From Spirosoma sp. (GTDB lineage: Bacteria > Bacteroidota > Bacteroidia > Cytophagales > Spirosomataceae), in the NCBI GenBank assembly GCA_025351545.1, contig JANXVQ010000933.1:1-5001 (forward strand): a stretch of DNA of 5,001 nucleotides, given 5' to 3'. A model generated the notes under the pieces. It ran no database searches, was not told where the DNA came from, and saw nothing but the letters and a program-made list of their open reading frames with translations. This document shows positions 1-5,001 of this stretch, one piece after another (within the stretch, counting starts at the first letter, position 1; each line of letters starts with the position of its first letter). Both the position numbers and the translations under genes were made by a program.

Positions 1-75
1 TTAAGGTAGTTGTTGACTAATGAATGGTGCTTGTTACTAGTGTTTCTGTGTCAAAATGACAGAAAGGAAAGTGTG

Positions 76-105
76 TTTGGTTTTACAAAAACCGGTTTAC
101 ATTTG
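76..105 (+). promoter_or_regulatory. Bacteroidota-type promoter of the GH13-like gene
   Basis: TTTG at 76-79 and TACATTTG at 98-105 match the Bacteroidota primary-sigma promoter pattern (-33 TTTG, -7 TAnnTTTG) with an 18-base spacer and no mismatch in the defined bases. The -7 box ends four bases before the ATG at 110, so transcription would be expected to begin at about 109-112, at or next to the start codon. This supports 110 over the in-frame ATG at 56, which would lie upstream of this transcript. The match is seen in the sequence; promoter activity and the start point are inferred. Confidence 0.55.
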
Positions 106-109
106 TTCT

Positions 110-2128
110 ATGCCAACCTCCATCGACAATCTGCAAGACGACTGGTATCAGAATTGCGCTACCTATACAGGGGCTTACCAATCGGGTCGTTCGTCGTTTA
201 TACCAAATCTGCTCCCCCAGACCGCAGTGCAGTTTTCGGTTTATCAGACGTTGGAAATTCTGCACAAACGACTTGGTAACGAGGCACTGCGCCGGGCATT
301 AGATCCCGGCGAAACTTTTGAAAGTCCGGCACGAATCCATGCAGATGGCTCGTGGTTGAAACGCAGTAACATGGTTGGGGTTAATGTTCGAACCATTGGC
401 TCGTTCTGGAAAATCATCAGTTATGTGATGACCTTACCCGCCAGTCACGATAGTATTCACTTGCTGCCCATTTGGGAGCCGGGCGTGGTTGGAAGTTTGT
501 ATGGCATGGTGAGCTGGCAAATTAACCCGGAGTTTTTCGATGTTGAACTGGCCCGGTTTGTACCCGCTCTCGACTCCGTTGAAAAACAGCTTAAAATAGT
601 TACGAACCTGCTCCATGCTATGGGGCGAACGGTTGGGATGGACGTTATTCCGCACACAGACCGATTTTCGGAGATGGTGCTTACCTGTCCGGTGTTGTTC
701 GAATGGGTTCAGCGTGATGAAAGGGGCGGTAATCCGGCTATACTAATTGATCATTCCAATCTGGTTTATCGCTACGCGGAAGAAGCTGTCTGGCAGTTTC
801 TTAAATTTTCCGGGGCTGCCGATGGAAGTCCGTTAACGTTCACAAAAGACGTTTTCTTTGCAACGGGTCCGGTAACTACCGGCGTTTTCAGTCTGACCGA
901 TGAGCAGCGCCAACGCATGTTGTTTGGCTATCCGCACGATTATGGCGGACGCTTAAATCGTCGGTTGGCCCTTATTCGTCATCTTGTGGCGCAGGGTCTG
1001 GAAACGTTGCCCATGACAATGGCTCCCCCTTATCGCGGCTTACATATCGATCCCAACGACTACGTTTTGGATGATTTCGGACAAACCTGGTATCAATATG
1101 CCTTTGATAAACCACAGGCCATGTCGCGGGTATTTGGACCACTGGCACGGTATCGGTTTTACGAATCAAAGGAAAATAACCAAAACTGGGAGCTCGATTT
1201 TGACCGGCCAAATCTTCCAGCCTGGAACTACATCTGCCGTAATGTCAGGGATTGTCAGCAGAAATATGGCTTCGATTTCATGCGGGGCGACATGGCGCAT
1301 GTGCAGCCTCGATCAGTGGGTGTTCCGGCTATAATCGATGAATTTTATGACCCGTTGCTGGCCATAAAAAAATATGTACAGGCGAGCGGTGTACCGTATT
1401 ACGCGTTTTTTGCCGAAACGTTTTTGGCTCCGCCTGATACAATGGGCTACGGCAATGAACTGGATCATCTGGAAGCTATCGAAGCCGATTCGACACTTGG
1501 CGACTTGCAGTCGATGATTGTTGGTTCGTCAGTTTTCGAGCAACAGTTTGCCGCCTATATTGATTACCTTGACACGCGTCGGTTCGCGCCTAACTTCACG
1601 GTGATGAGTGCCGACAAGGACGACCCGCGTTTCGACGAGTTTTACCGTACGGGTAATTTGTTTCGCTATTTCACGGCCTTATTTCTGACCAGTATGCCCA
1701 GTTATGTAGGGTTGGGGTTTGAGGTGCGAAATCTGCATAAACAACGTAGTCCCAACGAAGAATACACGAAACTGTATGTTTTCCAGATTGAAGACGACCG
1801 CCAGCCGGACAAGGTGACCCACGGGCCGTTTATTTGGGGGCAAAATGCCGAACAATTTGCCGCTATTGGTCGGATGCGCGTATTCGCCGAAAATATTTGG
1901 CTGGATATCGTTGGAAAAGAAACCCGTTGGCTGGTTGCGCCCAACGGGAATTTGTCTGATAAAAAAGCTAATTACCTCGCCTGGACCCATGCCGAACCAA
2001 CTGGCTACGTATTTGTGGTCAGCATGACCGGCCCGCTGCCAAAAACAGTGCCGGGTATTGCAGACGGAGAGATAGTTTTTGAGGAAGAAGGTTGCCGGAT
2101 TTATAAGATCCCGCACCAGGAAAGTTGA
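110..2128 (+). CDS. Divergent GH13-like alpha-amylase superfamily protein
   Basis: A 672-residue protein that I place in the alpha-amylase (GH13) superfamily, enzymes that hydrolyse or transfer alpha-glucosidic linkages through a TIM-barrel domain. The conserved strands can be followed in order: LLPIWEPG with a downstream YGMVSWQINPEFFD (beta-2 region), GMDVIPHTDR at about 176-185 (region I, Asp178), GFDFMRGDMAHV at about 387-398 (region II, Arg392 and candidate nucleophile Asp394), FFAETF at about 433-438 (region III, candidate acid/base Glu436), and SADKDDPR at about 500-507 (region IV, Asp504 in the place of the third catalytic Asp). A small beta-rich C-terminal segment follows from about residue 620. 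There is no signal peptide or membrane segment, so it is probably cytoplasmic. Regions I and IV are unusual: Asn-His is replaced by His-Thr in region I, and the usual Asn-His-Asp reads Asp-Lys-Asp in region IV. The catalytic triad seems kept, but the substrate cannot be predicted. The start at 110 is chosen because a promoter overlaps the longer alternative at 56. The radical SAM gene follows after 58 bases and may be co-transcribed. Confidence 0.75.
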   Translation: MPTSIDNLQDDWYQNCATYTGAYQSGRSSFIPNLLPQTAVQFSVYQTLEILHKRLGNEALRRALDPGETFESPARIHADGSWLKRSNMVGVNVRTIGSFWKIISYVMTLPASHDSIHLLPIWEPGVVGSLYGMVSWQINPEFFDVELARFVPALDSVEKQLKIVTNLLHAMGRTVGMDVIPHTDRFSEMVLTCPVLFEWVQRDERGGNPAILIDHSNLVYRYAEEAVWQFLKFSGAADGSPLTFTKDVFFATGPVTTGVFSLTDEQRQRMLFGYPHDYGGRLNRRLALIRHLVAQGLETLPMTMAPPYRGLHIDPNDYVLDDFGQTWYQYAFDKPQAMSRVFGPLARYRFYESKENNQNWELDFDRPNLPAWNYICRNVRDCQQKYGFDFMRGDMAHVQPRSVGVPAIIDEFYDPLLAIKKYVQASGVPYYAFFAETFLAPPDTMGYGNELDHLEAIEADSTLGDLQSMIVGSSVFEQQFAAYIDYLDTRRFAPNFTVMSADKDDPRFDEFYRTGNLFRYFTALFLTSMPSYVGLGFEVRNLHKQRSPNEEYTKLYVFQIEDDRQPDKVTHGPFIWGQNAEQFAAIGRMRVFAENIWLDIVGKETRWLVAPNGNLSDKKANYLAWTHAEPTGYVFVVSMTGPLPKTVPGIADGEIVFEEEGCRIYKIPHQES

Positions 2129-2144
2129 TGAACGGCTGCCGCTT

Positions 2145-2168
2145 CAATAAGCTAAAGCTATTTTATTG
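2145..2168 (+). other. Small AT-rich inverted repeat between the first two genes
   Basis: CAATAA (2145-2150) and TTATTG (2163-2168) are exact reverse complements. GC (2151-2152) can also pair with GC (2157-2158) around a four-base loop. The structure lies 16 bases after the GH13-like gene's stop codon. It is AT-rich and has no strong T tract after it, so it is at best a weak or partial terminator or a processing site. It does not exclude read-through into the radical SAM gene. Confidence 0.25.
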
Positions 2169-2173
2169 GACGT

Positions 2174-2181
2174 TACCTTTG
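2174..2181 (+). promoter_or_regulatory. Possible -7 promoter box before the radical SAM gene
   Basis: TACCTTTG matches the Bacteroidota -7 consensus TAnnTTTG exactly and ends five bases before the ATG at 2187. No TTG or TTTG lies at the usual distance upstream (about 2148-2156), so only half of a promoter is visible. If used, the transcript would start within about one or two bases of the start codon, the same geometry as at the first gene. Without the -33 box this is a weak call; co-transcription from the upstream gene is equally possible. Confidence 0.3.
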
Positions 2182-2186
2182 CTCGC

Positions 2187-3212
2187 ATGAATCGCAATCT
2201 GCTCGACGGACTTAATTTTGCTTCTAAACTGACACCCAGGCGCGTGGCGAACGCGCTCAAAGTCTTGTCGAGTTATTATATCTCGAAACATACTGGTCGG
2301 CCGGCGCAGCGAGGACTACCTATGTCGGTATCGTTTGAGCCGACAACTTCCTGTAATCTGCGCTGCCCCGAATGTCCCAGTGGCTTACGGTCGTTTACGC
2401 GCCCAACCGGAATGCTCGGCGAAGACCTCTACAAACGCACCATCGACGAATTGCACGAAACGCTGCTTTACCTGATTTTTTACTTCCAGGGTGAGCCGTA
2501 TCTGCACCCGCAGTTTCTGGACTTGGTGCGTTATGCTACAGAGCGTAATATCTACACCGCCACCAGCACCAACGCTCATTACCTCACCGATGCCAACGCC
2601 CGTAAAACAGTTGAGTCGGGCCTTGACCGATTAATTATTTCGATTGATGGCACCACGCAGGAAGTGTATCAACAGTATAGAGTAGGGGGGAAGTTAGAAA
2701 AAGTGCTTGAGGGAACGAAGAATATTCTTCGCTGGAAAAAAGAATTGAAATCCCGTACACCCCATGTCGTCTTTCAGTTTCTGGTTGTGAAACCCAATGA
2801 ACACCAGATTGCCGACGTTAGACAACTGGCCCGCGAACTGGGCGTCGATGAAGTTGGTCTGAAAACCGCCCAAATTTACGATTACGAACACGGTTCAGAT
2901 CTGATGCCGACGTTGGACGAGTATAGCCGCTACGCACCCCAGACCGACGGGACGTACCGAATAAAAAACGGCTTTGGCGACCATTGCTGGAAAATGTGGC
3001 ATTCCTGCGTTATTACCTGGGATGGCCTCGTGGTGCCGTGTTGCTTTGACAAAGATGCTCATCATCGACTCGGCGATCTCCAGACTCAAACCTTCACCGA
3101 TCTTTGGCATGGGTCGGCTTATACCGATTTCCGAAAAACTTTGCTCCGTTCCCGCTCCGAAATTGACATGTGCCGCAACTGCACAGAAGGAACGAAGGTA
3201 TGGGCCGATTAA
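2187..3212 (+). CDS. Radical SAM protein with SPASM domain
   Basis: A 341-residue radical SAM enzyme. The N-terminal segment of about 50 basic and helical residues leads into the cluster motif CNLRCPEC, with Cys56, Cys60 and Cys63 in the CxxxCxxC arrangement that binds the [4Fe-4S] cluster reducing S-adenosylmethionine. The barrel then shows GEP (102-104) and SIDG (152-155), both typical of the family. The C-terminal part is a SPASM-type auxiliary cluster domain with Cys267, Cys274, Cys285, Cys286, Cys329 and Cys332, including the usual DGLVVPCC and final CxxC. SPASM enzymes often modify peptides or proteins, but others act on small molecules. No small precursor peptide gene is visible nearby, so the substrate stays unknown. 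No signal peptide is seen; the protein should be cytosolic. ATG at 2187 is preferred; an in-frame TTG at 2166 would add seven residues with no family feature. The stop codon runs directly into the large hairpin at 3210-3317, which probably ends this transcript. Confidence 0.9.
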   Translation: MNRNLLDGLNFASKLTPRRVANALKVLSSYYISKHTGRPAQRGLPMSVSFEPTTSCNLRCPECPSGLRSFTRPTGMLGEDLYKRTIDELHETLLYLIFYFQGEPYLHPQFLDLVRYATERNIYTATSTNAHYLTDANARKTVESGLDRLIISIDGTTQEVYQQYRVGGKLEKVLEGTKNILRWKKELKSRTPHVVFQFLVVKPNEHQIADVRQLARELGVDEVGLKTAQIYDYEHGSDLMPTLDEYSRYAPQTDGTYRIKNGFGDHCWKMWHSCVITWDGLVVPCCFDKDAHHRLGDLQTQTFTDLWHGSAYTDFRKTLLRSRSEIDMCRNCTEGTKVWAD

Positions 3213-3213
3213 A

Positions 3214-3245
3214 GAGTGAAAGAGCGAATGAGTGAATGAGCGAAT
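3214..3245 (+). repeat. Four tandem 8-bp units, GAGYGAAW (left hairpin arm)
   Basis: Four consecutive units with no gap: GAGTGAAA, GAGCGAAT, GAGTGAAT, GAGCGAAT. Only position 4 (T or C) and position 8 (A or T) vary. The array starts just after the TAA stop codon of the radical SAM gene and forms the left arm of the hairpin. Confidence 0.85.
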
Positions 3246-3273
3246 TGCTAACGTGGTGAAAACTACCGAATGG

Positions 3274-3305
3274 CTTCACTCTTTCACTCATTCATTCTTT
3301 CGCTC
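3274..3305 (-). repeat. Four tandem 8-bp units, inverted (right hairpin arm)
   Basis: On the + strand the units read CTTCACTC, TTTCACTC, ATTCATTC, TTTCGCTC. Reverse complemented, they are GAGCGAAA, GAATGAAT, GAGTGAAA and GAGTGAAG, close to the same GAGYGAAW unit as the left arm. Unit boundaries are in register with those of the left arm, so each unit pairs with one opposite unit. Confidence 0.8.
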
Positions 3306-3317
3306 TTTATTTTTTTT

Positions 3318-3337
3318 GTGAAACATTCCGTGAAACA
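3318..3337 (+). promoter_or_regulatory. Two direct parS-like half-sites before parA
   Basis: GTGAAACA occurs at 3318-3325 and again at 3330-3337, a direct repeat with a 12-base period. The second is preceded by C, giving CGTGAAACA, which equals the right half of the well-known chromosomal parS palindrome TGTTTCACGTGAAACA. The left half is not conserved (about 10 of 16 positions match in all), so this is not a full parS. Position between the terminator and the parA promoter suggests a possible ParB or other regulator contact site, but that is inference. Confidence 0.3.
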
Positions 3338-3341
3338 GTTC

Positions 3342-3372
3342 TTGCATTCATGAAAACTATCCGGCATCTTTG
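3342..3372 (+). promoter_or_regulatory. Likely promoter of parAB
   Basis: TTG at 3342-3344 and CATCTTTG at 3365-3372 resemble the Bacteroidota -33/-7 boxes with a 20-base spacer and one mismatch in the -7 box (C for T at its first base). Transcription would start near 3376, leaving a leader of about 17 bases before the parA ATG. A promoter is expected here because the strong hairpin just upstream should stop read-through from the radical SAM gene. Confidence 0.4.
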
Positions 3373-3392
3373 AGCCTGCAACGCACAGACCC

Positions 3393-4175
3393 ATGGGTAA
3401 AGTCATTGCTATCGCCAACCAAAAAGGGGGCGTCGGTAAAACTACAACAACAATCAATTTGGCCGCCAGTTTGGCCGCCCTCGAATTCAAGACACTCATT
3501 GTTGATGCTGATCCACAGGCGAATTCTACGTCGGGGTTAGGTTACAATCCGAAAGAAATCGAGAACAGCATTTACGAGTGTATGGTTGAGGGCGTTCGTC
3601 CTCAGGATGCCATTATCCAGACGGATTTTCCGAATCTGGACTTGCTGCCATCGCATATCGACCTCGTTGGGGCTGAAATAGAGATGATTAACCTCCAGAA
3701 TCGGGAGGATAAAATGAAAACCACGCTCGATAGCATTCGCGATCAGTATGATTTCATTATCATCGACTGCTCGCCATCGCTTGGGTTGATTACGATTAAC
3801 AGCCTGACGGCCGCTGATTCGGTAATTATTCCGGTTCAGTGTGAATACTTTGCGCTCGAAGGGTTAGGCAAATTGCTTAATACGATCAAGATTATCCAGT
3901 CGCGGCTCAATACCAATTTAGCCATCGAAGGCATTCTGCTAACGATGTACGACTTGCGCGTCCGATTGTCGAATCAGGTAGTTGGCGAGGTAACGAGCCA
4001 CTTTCAGCAGATGGTTTTCAGTACCATAATTCCGCGTAATATTCGCCTGAGCGAATCGCCCAGTTTTGGTGTACCCGCCCTGGCGCAGGATGCCGATAGT
4101 AAAGGAGCAGTCAGTTATTTGAACCTGGCTCGTGAAATTTTGATTAAGAATGGCTTGATGCCGCAGGAAGTGTAG
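3393..4175 (+). CDS. parA: Chromosome-partitioning ATPase ParA (Soj)
   Basis: A 260-residue ParA/Soj-family ATPase, the usual length of short chromosomal ParA proteins without an N-terminal helix-turn-helix domain. ATP-bound dimers bind DNA non-specifically, and ParB stimulates ATP hydrolysis, which moves or positions origin regions. The deviant Walker A motif KGGVGKTT is at 11-18 with the signature Lys11 and the P-loop Lys16. Walker A' is VDADPQ at 37-42 (Asp38, Asp40), and Walker B is FIIIDCSPS with Asp125. The C-terminal block [17 protein letters not shown] is typical of the Soj group. ATG at 3393 places the first beta strand (KVIAIANQ) right at the N-terminus as in homologues; no Shine-Dalgarno is seen. 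parB follows after 57 bases in the same direction, the classic parAB pair. No residue expected of an active ParA seems missing. Confidence 0.96.
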   Translation: MGKVIAIANQKGGVGKTTTTINLAASLAALEFKTLIVDADPQANSTSGLGYNPKEIENSIYECMVEGVRPQDAIIQTDFPNLDLLPSHIDLVGAEIEMINLQNREDKMKTTLDSIRDQYDFIIIDCSPSLGLITINSLTAADSVIIPVQCEYFALEGLGKLLNTIKIIQSRLNTNLAIEGILLTMYDLRVRLSNQVVGEVTSHFQQMVFSTIIPRNIRLSESPSFGVPALAQDADSKGAVSYLNLAREILIKNGLMPQEV

Positions 4176-4179
4176 TACG

Positions 4180-4223
4180 GGTAGAACTCGCAATTTCTAC
4201 CAACAAAGCGGGGTTCCACCCGC
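4180..4223 (+). other. Two adjacent small hairpins in the parA-parB gap
   Basis: The first has a perfect 7-bp stem, GGTAGAA (4180-4186) with TTCTACC (4195-4201), and an 8-base loop. The second has a 5-bp GC-rich stem, GCGGG (4208-4212) with CCCGC (4219-4223), and a 6-base loop. No T run follows either, so they do not look like a full terminator. They fill most of the 57-base gap and end nine bases before the parB ATG, so an effect on message stability or on the ParA:ParB ratio is possible. Confidence 0.4.
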
Positions 4224-4232
4224 ATTACAGGT

Positions 4233-5001
4233 ATGGACAACGCAAACACTAAAGCACCGAGTAAGAAAATGATTGGATTGGGCCGTGGCCTGGGTGCTTT
4301 GCTGCACGATAGCGAATCGGTTAGTCGGCAGTCAAAACCGTCGCCGTTTGAGTCTATCGGCACGATGACCGAAATCAGCTTAACGCTGATTGAAACAAAT
4401 CCTTTTCAACCCCGGACGCGCTTCGATGAGGAAGCTCTTCAGGACCTTGCCGACTCCATTCGGACGCAGGGAATTATTCAGCCCATTACAGTTCGGCAGT
4501 TAGGTAAAGAGCGCTACCAGCTTATTGCGGGCGAACGGCGTTTACAAGCCTCCAAGATTGTTGGCCTTACCCATATTCCGGCTTACGTTCGCACAGCCAA
4601 TGACCAGCAAATGCTGGAAATGGCTCTCATTGAGAACATTCAGCGCGAAAACCTTAACGCTATAGAAATTGCGCTCAGCTACCAACGGCTTATTACCGAG
4701 TGTAGCCTGAAACAGGAAGAACTGGGCGAGCGTGTTGGCAAGAATCGCACAACGGTTAACAATTATATCCGGTTGCTGAAACTGCCACCCGTTATTCAGG
4801 CTTCACTGCGCGATAATAGAATTTCAATGGGCCATGCCCGCGCTATTATCAATATTGAAAATCCGGACACCCAAATTCGACTCTTTACCAAGGCTGTTGA
4901 TGAAGAATGGTCAGTACGGAAAGTAGAAGAAGCCGTTCGGAATTTATCAGACGATACGAACGAACTTGCGTCTACCCGGCGTATCACGCTGCCTAAGCAG
5001 G
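4233..5001 (+). CDS. parB: Chromosome-partitioning protein ParB (Spo0J), 3' end cut by window
   Basis: The first 256 codons of a ParB/Spo0J protein, open to the window edge without a stop. ParB binds parS, and CTP binding lets it close as a clamp and spread on nearby DNA; it also activates ParA. The N-terminal GLGRGLGALL (about 15-24) is the usual ParA-interacting start of the family. NPFQPR at 56-61 and AGERRLQA around Gly100-Arg103 are CTP-binding motifs. ENIQRENL at 134-141 is a further conserved box, and residues 159 to about 182 form the helix-turn-helix (QEELGERVGKNRTTVNNYIRLL). The visible part covers the N-terminal and parS-binding domains; the linker is just entered and the C-terminal dimerisation domain is missing only because the window ends. 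The start at 4233 keeps the conserved GLGRGL segment near the N-terminus. It is 57 bases after parA and very likely in the same operon. Confidence 0.95.
   Translation, partial: MDNANTKAPSKKMIGLGRGLGALLHDSESVSRQSKPSPFESIGTMTEISLTLIETNPFQPRTRFDEEALQDLADSIRTQGIIQPITVRQLGKERYQLIAGERRLQASKIVGLTHIPAYVRTANDQQMLEMALIENIQRENLNAIEIALSYQRLITECSLKQEELGERVGKNRTTVNNYIRLLKLPPVIQASLRDNRISMGHARAIINIENPDTQIRLFTKAVDEEWSVRKVEEAVRNLSDDTNELASTRRITLPKQ

Larger units (their letters stand above)
3210..3317 (+). terminator. Long rho-independent terminator-like hairpin
   Basis: Bases 3210-3245 can pair with 3274-3309: 36 positions with 30 Watson-Crick pairs, two G-U pairs in RNA and four mismatches, around a 28-base loop (3246-3273). 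A run rich in T (3306-3317, TTTATTTTTTTT) follows, as expected of an intrinsic terminator. The stem includes the radical SAM gene's TAA stop codon, so the structure abuts the coding end. It separates this gene from parA. The arms are far longer than an ordinary terminator needs and are made of tandem 8-base units, annotated separately. The pairing is read from the sequence; termination is inferred. Confidence 0.75.

Noticed and set aside
41..56. TGTTTC followed by a partly parS-like sequence near the window start.
   Set aside because: Only about 9 of 16 positions match the parS palindrome and the central CACGTG is lost; this is close to chance.
56..109. Longer start of the GH13-like gene at ATG 56, adding 18 residues.
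   Set aside because: The extra segment overlaps the best promoter in the window and has no recognisable family feature. ATG 110 fits better, although this is not proven.
1679..2116. A 145-codon open frame on the minus strand inside the GH13-like gene.
   Set aside because: It lies wholly opposite a well-supported gene, shows no recognisable domain, and has no promoter that I could see. The same applies to the other antisense open frames in the window.
2166..2186. TTG start for the radical SAM gene, adding seven residues.
   Set aside because: ATG 2187 is available in frame, and the extra codons overlap both an inverted repeat and a -7-like box.
2787..2793. GTGAAAC inside the radical SAM gene as a further parS half-site.
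   Set aside because: It is a single half-site within coding sequence, with no matching left half or repeat partner.
3214..3305. Short repeats that could suggest a CRISPR array.
   Set aside because: Units are 8 bases, contiguous and without spacers, and are arranged in two inverted arms. There are no cas genes. A terminator-like hairpin explains them better.
1..5001. Mobile elements, tRNA or rRNA genes, toxin-antitoxin or defence genes.
   Set aside because: No transposase, integrase, insertion-sequence ends, tRNA fold, or defence-type protein motif was seen on either strand.

Overview
The window looks like a chromosomal segment of a Bacteroidota bacterium, probably of the Cytophagales/Spirosoma type. 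The reasons are base composition near 50% GC by eye, almost no Shine-Dalgarno sequences before any gene, promoter-like boxes of the Bacteroidota form (TTTG, then TAnnTTTG), and the types of protein encoded. The genus is an inference; no rRNA or other marker gene is present. All four genes lie on the + strand.

Layout: positions 1-109 hold no gene, only a good Bacteroidota-type promoter (76-105) that ends four bases before the preferred ATG of the first gene. Positions 110-2128 encode a cytoplasmic, divergent GH13-like (alpha-amylase superfamily) glycosidase or transglycosidase. After a 58-base gap, 2187-3212 encodes a radical SAM protein with a C-terminal SPASM iron-sulfur domain, substrate unknown. 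The 180-base gap 3213-3392 is the richest non-coding region. It holds a very long terminator-like hairpin whose arms are each four tandem copies of an 8-base unit (GAGYGAAW), then two direct copies of GTGAAACA that resemble a ParB-binding parS half-site, then a likely parA promoter. Positions 3393-4175 encode ParA (Soj), and 4233-5001 encode the N-terminal 256 codons of ParB (Spo0J), cut by the window edge. Two small hairpins sit between parA and parB.

The window therefore joins two units. The upstream pair (GH13-like enzyme and radical SAM/SPASM enzyme) may be co-transcribed and is closed by the large hairpin; nothing in the sequence ties the two enzymes to one pathway. The downstream unit is the chromosome-partitioning pair: the ParA ATPase and the ParB CTPase/DNA-binding protein work together at parS sites in origin segregation.

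I found no convincing new multi-gene system. The observations most worth checking are the 8-mer-built hairpin, the possible leaderless start of the first gene, the parS-like half-sites before parA, and the altered active-site motifs of the GH13-like protein.
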